Assembly: GCA_013696965.1 (NCBI GenBank)
Contig: JACCXN010000010.1
Span: forward strand, 62,001-126,000
DNA: 64,000 nt
DNA from: Bacteroidota bacterium
Lineage (GTDB): Bacteria; Bacteroidota; Bacteroidia; JACCXN01
Direction: 5' to 3'
Positions 8,965 through 18,389 of the stretch are shown in pieces. Both the position numbers and the translations under genes were made by a program. A model generated the notes under the pieces. It saw only the letters and a list, made by a program, of their open reading frames with translations. It was not told where the DNA came from and did no database searches. Every line of letters starts with the position of its first letter. The first letter of the stretch is position 1.

Positions 8965-11646
8965 CTACTTTAACAATGCCTGTTTACTAAAAGCAAACTC
9001 AATTATTTTATCAATAAAATCAATGGGTTTATAATGATTTAATGCGCTCTGATGAAAAATACAAGTAGCGGGAGTCATTCCAGGCAAGGAATTTACTTCA
9101 ATAAAAACTACTTCTACTTTACTGCTGTTGTATATCCTAACAAAGGCATCTATTCTACAATATCCCTGAATATTTAGTATTCTGGCGGCTGAACCTAATT
9201 TCTCCTTAACTATTTCAGAAATTGCCTGTCGTTCCAAAGGGTTAGAGGCATATCGAGCCGGTGTTATATTCTGACCTTGTCCTGCAAGGAATTTTTCCTC
9301 AAGGGACAATACTTCTCCTTCTGAAAGCGCTTCAGATGCTTCAAACACTTCATAAATGATCTTTCCAGAATCATCAAATTTAGTTAACATCCCTCCTGTA
9401 ATTTCCAAAAAATGCTTTGAATCTTTCCTTGAAATTAATTCTTCAACCAGAAATACATTTTTTACAGGAAATTCTTCCTTTGGTTTTATTTGCAATAGAA
9501 ATGCACTTTGGGAATCAAATTCATTTTCGTTCCTGAAAATCAGCTTGGCAAAGGCCAATAATTCATCTTTGTTTTTTATTTTTTTTACAGCTGAACTACA
9601 TCCATCGTCAACAGGTTTGGCAATAAAAGGGAATTCAATCCTGGCCGCTATTTTCTCTATTTCTTGCTGTGGATTATTCTCCCAATCCTGCTTTTGCACC
9701 AACAAATGTTCAGCAATAAGAAATCCATTTTGTTTTAAAATTTCATTCGTAACAAATTTATTAATTGTTATTTGCGAACTCTCCACATCTGAACCATTAA
9801 AGGGTAAATTCACCCTGTTTAATTCCACTTGTACTGCTCCATCCTCCCCTGGTCTTCCATGAAGGGCTATAAATACAGCATCTGCTCTTTCAGCCAATTC
9901 TTTGTAATTTATTTTCGAAGGTTTAGCAAGACTTCCGGCAGAAGAATAACGATTGGTAATTGTTTTGCATTCTTCAATAATTTCGGCTATCGTAGCATGC
10001 GTTTCATAATGATCAATTTTTTCTTTAATATCATCCGCATTATCCTTTAAAAGAATGTTTACAGGAATCTGATATAACTTATGTTCGTTTTCATCTCCTG
10101 TTAAGAATATTGGGAGCGGATCATATTTTATGGATGATGCAAGTTTTTCATAAATATTTCTGCCGCTTTCCACTGAAATATGTCTTTCAGAGGAAAAGCC
10201 TCCGAGTAAAACCGCAATTTTCTTTTTTTCCTCTCCAGAGGTTTCAGTATTCAGTGCCTTATCAAGCTTGTGTAACAGTTTTTTTGCATTTAACGCATGC
10301 TTGCCTTTTAAGGAACGTTGCAGGAGGGAAGTGCGGATAATATAACTAAGAAATTGTGAAGGGTTTAGTCCTATTTCAGCAGCCTGGTGAAAAAAGAATG
10401 AAGAAGGCATCATTCCAGAAGTTGTGTTTGGGTCATTCAGGAAAACTTTATCGTTTGAAATAAAGCCATCAATGCGGGCATAAACATCAAAATTTAAATA
10501 ATGAAATAGCCTTTCACATTCCTGTCTTATAGCCTGTATTTGATCGGCAGGAACATCGATTGGTGTAATTTTCCTGGATAAGCCAGGCAGGTATTTACTG
10601 CGGTAATCAAACAGCTCATTCCCTTTTCTGATTTCGGTTGGTGGAAGTGCAATTGCCTTTTTACCTTCTCCCTCGTTTTGAATAACTATGCAGGAAAACT
10701 CTTTCCCTTTTATAAACTGCTCAATAATAACCTCTGCTTCCCCATCAAGTGCTTCGAGTAAAATATTTTCTTGTTCATCCAGATTCTTATTTAAGAAATC
10801 AATCAGCTCATCTGGGTGATAAATAACCACCTCCCCTACTCTTACAGGAATTCCGATTCCTTCACGAATATCAGTTAAAACCCGGATAAATTCTATTTTC
10901 TCTGAATCATTTAATTTGCTCCACGCATTCCCGCTTAATTCAGAAGTAAAAAAGCTTCTGTTTACAGCCTGTTCGAATTCAATTTCATTACTGGCATTAA
11001 TAATACTCACTCCAATTGAAGAGCCTTGCGTTGCTGATTTTACAACCAAAGGAAAAGCTATTTTTTCTTTGGCTTTTTCAAAAAAAGATTTGCTACCAGA
11101 TCTAAACCATTCGTGCCTATCAATAATAAAAAATTCTGGACCAGCAAAACCTCCATCCCTCATCAGACTCTTTTGAATAACCTTGTCGATTCCTATTGCG
11201 GAGGGCAAAATTCCTGAACCTGAATAAGGCATTCCAATATAATCCAACAATCCCTGAATTTTTCCATCCTCTCCCATTGGGCCATGTAAAGCAAGAAAAG
11301 CGAAATCGATGTAATTACTCAATTGCTCAACAGGAATGCGTTTTCCTATTTTATTAATAAGTTCTTCTTGTTTTTCAAGGCTTAAATCACCTAGGCATTC
11401 AGAATACACCTGGAAATCACCATTAGAATAAGGGATGCAATCCACAGGAGGATAAAAATCCCGAATACTTCCTTTGTAAATAAATTCCCAGTTTAGTAGA
11501 ACAAAATTGTCAAAACTGTCAATGAAAACAGGTACAGCATCAAATAATGATTTATTCAGGTTGTCATAAACAGTTCTGCCACCGGCAAAGGAAATTTCCC
11601 GTTCTTTTGAACTACCACCGAAAAAAATTCCTGTTTTAATTTTCAT
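8965..11646 (-). CDS. ddl: Tandem (double) D-alanine--D-alanine ligase-like protein
   Basis: 893 aa, about 2.7 times a normal Ddl, because two complete ligase modules follow each other. Module 1 (~1-455) has FFGGSSKEREIS, LHGPMGEDGKIQG, VKSATQGSSIGV, DYRSKYL and ARIDGF, but its metal-site strand reads FLNDPNTTSGM where Ddl normally has L-E-x-N. Module 2 (~473-893) has LLGGFSSERHIS, LHGRPGEDGAVQ, AKPVDDGCSSAV, EEKFL, CRIDAF and a canonical FIEVNSLPGM. Each module also has an insertion of several tens of residues in the ATP-grasp region. Ddl joins two D-alanines with ATP for peptidoglycan. The position upstream of PASTA and rluD is the usual ddl locus, so this is likely the cell's Ddl; whether both modules are active is unknown. 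Confidence 0.85.
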   Translation of the reverse strand: MKIKTGIFFGGSSKEREISFAGGRTVYDNLNKSLFDAVPVFIDSFDNFVLLNWEFIYKGSIRDFYPPVDCIPYSNGDFQVYSECLGDLSLEKQEELINKIGKRIPVEQLSNYIDFAFLALHGPMGEDGKIQGLLDYIGMPYSGSGILPSAIGIDKVIQKSLMRDGGFAGPEFFIIDRHEWFRSGSKSFFEKAKEKIAFPLVVKSATQGSSIGVSIINASNEIEFEQAVNRSFFTSELSGNAWSKLNDSEKIEFIRVLTDIREGIGIPVRVGEVVIYHPDELIDFLNKNLDEQENILLEALDGEAEVIIEQFIKGKEFSCIVIQNEGEGKKAIALPPTEIRKGNELFDYRSKYLPGLSRKITPIDVPADQIQAIRQECERLFHYLNFDVYARIDGFISNDKVFLNDPNTTSGMMPSSFFFHQAAEIGLNPSQFLSYIIRTSLLQRSLKGKHALNAKKLLHKLDKALNTETSGEEKKKIAVLLGGFSSERHISVESGRNIYEKLASSIKYDPLPIFLTGDENEHKLYQIPVNILLKDNADDIKEKIDHYETHATIAEIIEECKTITNRYSSAGSLAKPSKINYKELAERADAVFIALHGRPGEDGAVQVELNRVNLPFNGSDVESSQITINKFVTNEILKQNGFLIAEHLLVQKQDWENNPQQEIEKIAARIEFPFIAKPVDDGCSSAVKKIKNKDELLAFAKLIFRNENEFDSQSAFLLQIKPKEEFPVKNVFLVEELISRKDSKHFLEITGGMLTKFDDSGKIIYEVFEASEALSEGEVLSLEEKFLAGQGQNITPARYASNPLERQAISEIVKEKLGSAARILNIQGYCRIDAFVRIYNSSKVEVVFIEVNSLPGMTPATCIFHQSALNHYKPIDFIDKIIEFAFSKQALLK

Positions 11647-11760
11647 TTAGCTATTTATTTTTTTCTAATCAATGGAAACCTACTGTTTAAATAGTTGTTT
11701 TTTCAAAACAAAACATTGATCTATATTTATTATTGTACCTTAATTATCAAAATATCAAGG

Positions 11761-11768
11761 CAAAGATA
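11761..11768 (-). promoter_or_regulatory. -7 box (TATCTTTG) upstream of ddl
   Basis: Perfect minus-strand TAnnTTTG match in the 228-bp gap between rdgB and ddl, leaving a 5' leader of about 110 bases before the ddl ATG at 11646. No -33 TTTG at the usual spacing. The rest of the gap is AT-rich without other recognisable signals. Confidence 0.45.
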
Positions 11769-11874
11769 ATCAATAAGGGTGTGCTAAATTATAAAGGAAT
11801 TGCATGAATGATTATAATTTTCACAGGTAAATTGTGAATAACTGTTGGATCCCTGATTATTAAATCGGTAAAAA

Positions 11875-12456
11875 TTATTCTACAATAGAATTTAAATATA
11901 CAACCATCTTATTTATAGCCAATGCTCTGTGGCTGATCTCATTTTTTACCTCTGCTGGCATTTGAGCAAAAGTTAGTGGATAACCTTCAGGTTTAAAAAC
12001 AGGATCATAACCGAAACCCTCTTCACCTTCTTTCTTTTGTGTGATTTCACCGTTTACAAGCCCTTGGAAAGTATGTATTTCTCCCCCTATTATTAATGAC
12101 ACAACAGTAATAAATCGGGCCTTCCGGTTTTCTTTACCCTCTAACTCATTCAATAATTTGTTCATGTTATCCTCTGAATCCTTCCCCTCTCCGGCATAAC
12201 GAGCCGAATACACTCCTGGCCTGCCTTCTAGAGCCTCTACCTCAAGGCCTGTATCATCAGCAAAGCAATTATAACCATATTTTTCAAAAACATACTTGGC
12301 CTTTTGAATCGCATTTCCCTCGATGGTTGCAGATGTTTCAGGAATTTCTTCCTTGCAATTTATTTCCTCAAGACTAAGAATGCCTATATTTTGGTTTAAA
12401 ATTGCAGCTACTTCTTTTACTTTGTTTTTGTTGTTTGTAGCAAAAACCAATTGCAT
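11875..12456 (-). CDS. rdgB: XTP/dITP diphosphatase (HAM1/RdgB family)
   Basis: 193 aa, standard length. Diagnostic motifs are FATNNKNKVKE near the N-terminus, EGNAIQKA (46-53), FADDTGLEV (65-73), GRPGVYSARYAG (78-89), then GFGYDPVF and the C-terminal SHRALA. The enzyme hydrolyses deaminated purine NTPs (dITP, XTP) to monophosphates and pyrophosphate, keeping them out of DNA and RNA. The ATG at 12456 lies only three bases after the stop codon of the upstream PKD gene, so the two may be co-transcribed, an odd pairing of surface protein and nucleotide-pool cleanser. Confidence 0.95.
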   Translation of the reverse strand: MQLVFATNNKNKVKEVAAILNQNIGILSLEEINCKEEIPETSATIEGNAIQKAKYVFEKYGYNCFADDTGLEVEALEGRPGVYSARYAGEGKDSEDNMNKLLNELEGKENRKARFITVVSLIIGGEIHTFQGLVNGEITQKKEGEEGFGYDPVFKPEGYPLTFAQMPAEVKNEISHRALAINKMVVYLNSIVE

Positions 12457-12459
12457 AAT

Positions 12460-15400
12460 TTAATTATCTCCTTTTATAAATTTACGGGTAAAAACCTGGC
12501 CGTTATAAGTCAATTTAATTGTATATGAACCCGCTTGCAAAGAATTTGCATTAAAGTAAAGAGTATTAATGCCTTTTGATCCAGTGTTTGGTAAATTACT
12601 GTTAATCATTTTACCCTGATGGTTTAAAATTTCGAGTTTAATTTCACTTGCAACAGGCAGAAAAAACCTTATTGTTAATTGATCATTAACAGGATTAGGG
12701 AAAGGATCCATTAAAACAAGGTCATTGTTTCCTAAAAGTTTACAATATTCGTTATTTTCAAAATTTGTATCATTTGATTTATTGGGATTCAGGGCTAAAA
12801 CACAAACATAATCCTGAATGTTTTCATTTAATGGATTAATTTCGGCCTTAAATTCATACAAAAGTTTTTTTCCTGAATGAAAATCCCCAGTCCACAATTC
12901 CTTAATTCTTCTGCCATTCTTTTGTTCCAGGATAAGGTCGATTTCCTGAATTGCTACTGTACCATAATTTGTTAATTCAGCTGTAATATTTAAATAATTA
13001 CCTTTTGTAATTACAAAAATATTGGTTACTGCAATATCTAAATTAGCTGTTATAACATTTAAGGTTCTTGAAAAAGATTGATTACATCCATATTGGCTTT
13101 GGGCAGAAAGAATTATTTGATAAGTGTTTTCAAAAGAATAAGTATGCTCCAAATCAATTAAATTACTACTTGTTCCATCTCCTAATCCCCAACTGTAATT
13201 TTGGGCTCCATTTGAAAGATTTTTTAATTTCATTGGTTGCCCAGGAATAACAACCTGTGGTTCAATAGTAAACAAAGGAATTGGAAGTGGATGTATTTTA
13301 ACCACCCTTACAACTGAATCCTTACACTCATTTATAGTATTAACTTTTAAAGAAACGAAATAAACATCTACTTCTTCGAAATTTACTATTGGGTTTTTTA
13401 TTGAAAAGCTCTGAAGATCGTTAAAATTCCAAATCCATGAATTAATTGAATTATCTGCAATGATGCTTAAATCTTTGAATTCAACTGCTGAATTAACGCA
13501 TACATCAACAGGTTCAAACCATGCAGTTGGTTTATGATAAACTTCCACCGCTTTTTGAATTTCTGAAACACAACCATTATTTGCCGAAACCACAAGCGAA
13601 ACATTATGCATACCCGGAGCATCAAAAAGAAACGAAGGATTTGCACTGCTTGAGGCTGTATTGCCAAAATCCCAATTATAAGAACTAATAATAGAAGGTA
13701 ATGTTAGGGATGAATTATTAATGAAATCAATAGGAGTACCCGAACAAACGGATTGAAAAGTAAAATCAGCTATTGGACTTTCATAAACTACTATTGGTTT
13801 GATTGTGGAATCAACACATCCGAAAAGGGTTGTAACAATTAGTTTAACATTATAAACTCCGGGAAGCTGATATGCATGAAATGGATTTTGATCATTTGAA
13901 AAATTTTCCAGACCAGAGGGTGCATTACCAAAATTCCAATTCCATTGAACAACTGTGTTATTTAAAGCTGAACTTGTATCTGTAAATTGAACTTCAAATC
14001 CTGAACAAGCCAAAGGAGAACTAAAACCCACTTTTGGTAAATAGTGTACCATTACAGTTTGCAGATATTCATCCTGGCATCCTGTTGCAGTAGTTGCAAC
14101 TAATTTTACAAGGTAATTTCCTGGTGCATTAAAAAAATGTACGGGATTTTTATCTATGGATAAGTTTCCATCTCCAAAATCCCAATTCCATAGTTCAATA
14201 GTCTCTCCAGAAGGAGGAACGGAACCATCAATAAAACGCATAGAATCACCAAGACACACATTGCTGAAACTGAATAGAGCTTCAGGGGCAATTCCCTGGA
14301 TGGTTACATTAATGGTGTCTGAGGCAATACAATCGTTATTGCTGGATACCTGAACCCAATATTGTCCGGCATTCATAATTTCAAAGTATGGCAGATTGGA
14401 ATTATCATTCCAAATATATGATTGAACCAGGGACTCTCCTTGAATTAATTTAATTACATTACCTTGGCAGAGGACAGTGTCGGAGCCAAGGGAGATTTGT
14501 TGTTGAATATTGTCAAAAACGACATCGATAGTATCTGAGGTCAACGAACAACCAAAAGTATCAGTTACATTAACCCAATATTGACTGGCTTGATTAATAT
14601 TTAATAAACTATCTGAAGATAAATCAGGCCAAATAAAAGTAAAACTTGTTTTATCCAAATTGGTATTCCAAAGAAGTGTTTGACCAGGGCAAAGAATTGT
14701 ATCTGCGATCTGATTGATATTATAATTGTATGAAAACTCAATGGTATCTAATGATTGTAGGCCGAAAACATCGGTTACGGTTAACCAGTATTTACCTGGT
14801 GTAGAGATGATTATTGAATCCGCCGTGCTGCCTGTTGACCATAAATAATCTATAAAATGTTTTGGAGCAGATAGAACTGTATCACAAAAATTTTTTAGAA
14901 CAATATCCGAACCTAAATTAACAGGGGGGGCATATTTATTTTTTAAATAATTAAAAACTTCATCATGTTCAACCTGATTAAGCGGGTGATCATATAAAAT
15001 AATTTCAGCTATATCACCTGTTAAATAGGAAGGAAACTGGCAAAGACGTCCAACAATAAAATCTGCGAATGTGACTGGATTAGAACTAGTAACAGCTGAT
15101 GCTATTTTATAATTTTCTATAGGAGAAGAGTTGATTGTTTGAACATTGTTAATTTTATAATCTGAGATATTAAAACTAATATCTGCTTGAACATCATACA
15201 AATTAGTTGAAGAGCCTTTCACTCCCAAGGCTACTGTATTAGAAGTAAAAACTTGTTGAGTAAGTATCCCGATATTTATTGGGTAATTTGATAATGCTCC
15301 ATTCCAATTAAAAACTACAAAAATAGAACCTACTACCGAAGATGAATTAATAGTTAAAAAATCATTCCCATCAAAACGCAGTGCAGAATTATCTGCAAGC

Positions 15401-15654
15401 ATATCAATATTAGTAACCCATTTAGGTTGGCTTGCAGGGTCGTTTTGAATAGCATGATTGTTGTTCCCAGACATATCATTCCAGCTACTAACTTCAGAAC
15501 CATTTAATGTTATTCCACTATCTGATCTTAACCATAAAGATAAGCCAAAGATTGTATTTGGCTGAGAAAAAAGCGCTGAAACATTAAAAAAATACAAGAA
15601 TAAAACTCCTGTTATTGTCAAAAAAAACTTATTAGGAAACTCAAATAGAAACAT
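12460..15654 (-). CDS. PKD-repeat surface protein with LamG-like head and T9SS type A tail
   Basis: 1064 aa. A signal peptide (~1-31) leads to a concanavalin/LamG-like domain (~33-242: GLSLWLRSDSG, WNDMSGNNNHA, LRFDGND). Three Ig-like repeats ending in motifs such as GKYWLTVTD or QYWVNVTD span ~260-455. Five PKD domains follow (~455-870), each with a WNWDFGDG-type motif and a conserved Cys (VCLGD, ACSG, VCSG, VCVN). A CARDB-like segment (~870-970) precedes the Por secretion tail (~980-1064, PFPNPVNDQL). The architecture is that of adhesins or glycan-binding surface proteins exported by the type IX system. No enzymatic motif is visible; ligand unknown. Confidence 0.88.
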   Translation of the reverse strand: MFLFEFPNKFFLTITGVLFLYFFNVSALFSQPNTIFGLSLWLRSDSGITLNGSEVSSWNDMSGNNNHAIQNDPASQPKWVTNIDMLADNSALRFDGNDFLTINSSSVVGSIFVVFNWNGALSNYPINIGILTQQVFTSNTVALGVKGSSTNLYDVQADISFNISDYKINNVQTINSSPIENYKIASAVTSSNPVTFADFIVGRLCQFPSYLTGDIAEIILYDHPLNQVEHDEVFNYLKNKYAPPVNLGSDIVLKNFCDTVLSAPKHFIDYLWSTGSTADSIIISTPGKYWLTVTDVFGLQSLDTIEFSYNYNINQIADTILCPGQTLLWNTNLDKTSFTFIWPDLSSDSLLNINQASQYWVNVTDTFGCSLTSDTIDVVFDNIQQQISLGSDTVLCQGNVIKLIQGESLVQSYIWNDNSNLPYFEIMNAGQYWVQVSSNNDCIASDTINVTIQGIAPEALFSFSNVCLGDSMRFIDGSVPPSGETIELWNWDFGDGNLSIDKNPVHFFNAPGNYLVKLVATTATGCQDEYLQTVMVHYLPKVGFSSPLACSGFEVQFTDTSSALNNTVVQWNWNFGNAPSGLENFSNDQNPFHAYQLPGVYNVKLIVTTLFGCVDSTIKPIVVYESPIADFTFQSVCSGTPIDFINNSSLTLPSIISSYNWDFGNTASSSANPSFLFDAPGMHNVSLVVSANNGCVSEIQKAVEVYHKPTAWFEPVDVCVNSAVEFKDLSIIADNSINSWIWNFNDLQSFSIKNPIVNFEEVDVYFVSLKVNTINECKDSVVRVVKIHPLPIPLFTIEPQVVIPGQPMKLKNLSNGAQNYSWGLGDGTSSNLIDLEHTYSFENTYQIILSAQSQYGCNQSFSRTLNVITANLDIAVTNIFVITKGNYLNITAELTNYGTVAIQEIDLILEQKNGRRIKELWTGDFHSGKKLLYEFKAEINPLNENIQDYVCVLALNPNKSNDTNFENNEYCKLLGNNDLVLMDPFPNPVNDQLTIRFFLPVASEIKLEILNHQGKMINSNLPNTGSKGINTLYFNANSLQAGSYTIKLTYNGQVFTRKFIKGDN

Positions 15655-15832
15655 TAAATTTAAATTTAAACAAAACTGGTTACCTTACCTTTTCATCTTT
15701 TTTTTAATCTTAAAAAATTGTTTATTACAAATATAGCTTAAAATAATATATACACTATATTAAGTATATAAGAGTTATAAAAGAAAAAGTCAATTTTCAC
15801 TTTAAAAACCACTATCATTGATATTTTAATAG

Positions 15833-15840
15833 TAATTTTG
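15833..15840 (+). promoter_or_regulatory. -7 box (TAATTTTG) in the spacer before polysaccharide island 1
   Basis: Perfect TAnnTTTG match 53 bases before the TTG start of the flippase gene, within a 239-bp, very AT-rich divergent spacer (15655-15893) that separates the PKD gene from the island. A TTG lies 12 bases upstream of the box, shorter than the usual ~19. It is a plausible promoter for the first island operon. Confidence 0.45.
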
Positions 15841-15893
15841 CTAAAACCTCTATAATAATTGTTAAACAAAACTGATAGTTAACCCTCTTAAGA

Positions 15894-17243
15894 TTGTCAA
15901 TAAGTAAAAATATAATCAATCAGTTTATAGTCCAATCAACAGGAATTATTTCTGGGTTTTTCATTTCTATAATAATTGCTAAAATATTAGGGCCAGCAGG
16001 AAGGGGTGAATTTGCTGTTTTTGTAACTTCCCTTACCTTTATCTCTATATTCTTAAGTTTAAGTATAAATCATAGTATTTTATATGCAATTTCTTCAAAC
16101 AAATTTCCCATAGACAAAATATTTTACACTTGTTTGCTTTTTTCGCTAGGACTTATTTTTGTTAATATTATTTTTTTCTGGACTGAATTTTTATTTCATT
16201 CAAACTTCCTTTTTTCCAATGAATCAATTACAGCAAACGCTTTAATGATATTAGGATTTACCATTTACCTTTTTATAAGTATAATAAATGCTGTTATGGC
16301 AGGTTTGAAAATTTTCAAATTACAACAATTACTTTCTATCCTATTTTCAATTTTAAATATTATACTTTTTGGAGGATATTTTTTTATAAAAGTTTATGTT
16401 TCACCCACTGTCCAGATTCAATTTAACGATTTTCTTTATTTTTACACCTTTACCCAGATAATAATACTGATTATTACCTTATATTTTTTTTTTAAGGAAA
16501 CTCCAATTTCTTTTAATATTTCATTTTTAAATTTTAAAGATTTTAAATTTTTAATAGCGTTCTCTTTAACAGCATACCTTGCAAATTTATTTCAATTTTT
16601 AACTTATAAAATCGACATTTCATTTGTAGACTTTTATTTAGGCAAAAGCCAATTAGGAGTTTATTCTCTCGCAACTAACTTAACAAGAATGTTTTGGGTT
16701 TTGCCAGTCTCGATTTCAACAATTCTTATTCCTTATAATGCAACAGATGAATTAAGCAGGTCAACTATTAACATAAATAAATTAACAAGAACAACTATTT
16801 TCATGATTGTTGTTATTATCGCTTTTAGCTTACCTTTAATTGATCTATTTATTCCATTTATTTATGGTAATGAGTTTTCTGAGGCTTCTACTATATTAAA
16901 AATATTAATTTTTGGATTAATACCATTTGCTGCAACTAATATTGTTCTTTCTTTTTTTAGTGGTCGAGGTTTGGTTAAACATAATCTTATTTTTGCCTTT
17001 ATTGTATTTATTTTGACCATTACAGGTGATTATTTTCTTATAAATTCTTTCGGAACAGTTGGCGCCTCTATTACTAATGTCTTAAGCTATACTCTAGGCT
17101 TTATATACCCTTTGGTAATTTATATCAATTATACCAATGCAAGTTTATCTGATTTATTAATAGTTAAAAAACTGGATTTTGTAGAAGTAAAAAAGAAACT
17201 TTCTGCTAATTTAAAATTAAACATTTTCAAAACTCCTAAATGA
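15894..17243 (+). CDS. Polysaccharide flippase, Wzx-like (MATE/PST superfamily)
   Basis: 449 aa with about 12 to 14 predicted membrane helices and the family's N-terminal signature QFIVQSTGIISGFF...AKILGPAGRGEFAVF. Proteins of this type flip undecaprenyl-linked oligosaccharides across the inner membrane for O-antigen or capsule assembly. The start is taken as TTG at 15894: an in-frame TAG at 15876 rules out anything longer, and the next Met would remove the conserved first helix. It overlaps the next glycosyltransferase gene by four bases (ATGA), so it opens a polysaccharide operon. The substrate cannot be predicted. Confidence 0.85.
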   Translation: MSISKNIINQFIVQSTGIISGFFISIIIAKILGPAGRGEFAVFVTSLTFISIFLSLSINHSILYAISSNKFPIDKIFYTCLLFSLGLIFVNIIFFWTEFLFHSNFLFSNESITANALMILGFTIYLFISIINAVMAGLKIFKLQQLLSILFSILNIILFGGYFFIKVYVSPTVQIQFNDFLYFYTFTQIIILIITLYFFFKETPISFNISFLNFKDFKFLIAFSLTAYLANLFQFLTYKIDISFVDFYLGKSQLGVYSLATNLTRMFWVLPVSISTILIPYNATDELSRSTININKLTRTTIFMIVVIIAFSLPLIDLFIPFIYGNEFSEASTILKILIFGLIPFAATNIVLSFFSGRGLVKHNLIFAFIVFILTITGDYFLINSFGTVGASITNVLSYTLGFIYPLVIYINYTNASLSDLLIVKKLDFVEVKKKLSANLKLNIFKTPK

Positions 17244-18379
17244 GAAAGATTTTAATTCTATCATATTCAAATCTTAATAGCGACCCTAGGGTTATAAGGC
17301 AAATTTCTGCTCTCAAAAGTGATAATGAAATTTCAATAGCTGGATATTCATCTGTACAAGAAAAAAATGTACAATTTTTTCCTATTTATTCTGCGCCACC
17401 TTTTTCTTTAAAAAGAAAGATGAAAAGATTTGTACAATTTTTATTTAGAAGATATGATCTTTATTATTGGGATGCAGGAAAAATTTCTTTTTACAAGAAA
17501 ATAATAAAGGAACAGTTTAATGTGATTGTTTCAAATGATATTATGACATTACCCTTAGCTTTAAAAATTGCTGATAAAACAAATGCTAAAGTATGGTTTG
17601 ATGCTCATGAGTTTCATCCAAGGGAATTCGAAGATAATTGGAAATGGAGAGTTTTGTATCAAAAGTATATAAGTCATCTATGTAAAAAATATATTCCTCA
17701 TGCACAAGTTTTTTCGACTGTTTGCGATGGAATAGCCCAGGAATACTTTAATTACATAGGCATTTTACCTCAGATTATTACCAATGCATCCAATAGAATA
17801 CAACTAAAGCCTTTTATTACTAAAAAAAATAATATTAAATTAGTTCATCATGGAGCAGCAATACGTTCAAGGAAAATAGAATTAATGATCCAAATGATGT
17901 CTTTTCTAGATAATCGATTTACTATTGATTTCATATTAACAGGAAGTGATTTAAAGTATATAAACGAATTAAGGAAATTGTCTAAAAAAAATAAAAATAT
18001 TCGTTTCATACCACCTGTCGAATTTAGTCAAATTTGCAATTTGTTAAATCCCTATGATATAGGAGTCTTTCTTTTACCCCCTGTAAATTTAAATTACAAA
18101 TTTGCCCTACCAAATAAAATATTTGAGTTTATTCAAGCAAGATTATGTATAGCGGTATCACCATCTCCGGAAATGGCTAATTTAGTGCGTACTAATAATT
18201 TAGGTGTAGTATCAAAAGAATATACTCCGAAAGCCATGGCACAAGTTATAAATGAGTTAAATGAAGATAAAATATCCAATTTTAAAAATAATGCTCACAT
18301 TGCAGCTAATAATATTTCTGCTGAAAAGAATTTTGTTAAAATGAATGATATTGTAGAAAGTTTAATTAATAATAAATAA
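17240..18379 (+). CDS. Glycosyltransferase, GT-B fold, family 4-like
   Basis: 379 aa. The N-terminal half starts with a typical Rossmann strand (KILILSYSNLNSDPRV, the SDPRV loop being common in GT4 proteins acting near O-antigen loci) and has DAHEFHPREFE (~120). The C-terminal half carries the donor-binding motif PNKIFEF (291-297) with the conserved Glu296. It should transfer a sugar from a nucleotide donor to a lipid-linked acceptor in the cytoplasm. It overlaps the flippase gene by four bases and is followed ten bases later by asnB. Sugar specificity unknown. Confidence 0.82.
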   Translation: MRKILILSYSNLNSDPRVIRQISALKSDNEISIAGYSSVQEKNVQFFPIYSAPPFSLKRKMKRFVQFLFRRYDLYYWDAGKISFYKKIIKEQFNVIVSNDIMTLPLALKIADKTNAKVWFDAHEFHPREFEDNWKWRVLYQKYISHLCKKYIPHAQVFSTVCDGIAQEYFNYIGILPQIITNASNRIQLKPFITKKNNIKLVHHGAAIRSRKIELMIQMMSFLDNRFTIDFILTGSDLKYINELRKLSKKNKNIRFIPPVEFSQICNLLNPYDIGVFLLPPVNLNYKFALPNKIFEFIQARLCIAVSPSPEMANLVRTNNLGVVSKEYTPKAMAQVINELNEDKISNFKNNAHIAANNISAEKNFVKMNDIVESLINNK

Positions 18380-18389
18380 TTTCAAAAGC

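Noticed and set aside
9356-9862. 168-codon plus-strand frame opposite ddl
   Set aside because: Lies wholly within the strongly supported ddl gene; its translation has no family features and simply mirrors the coding strand.
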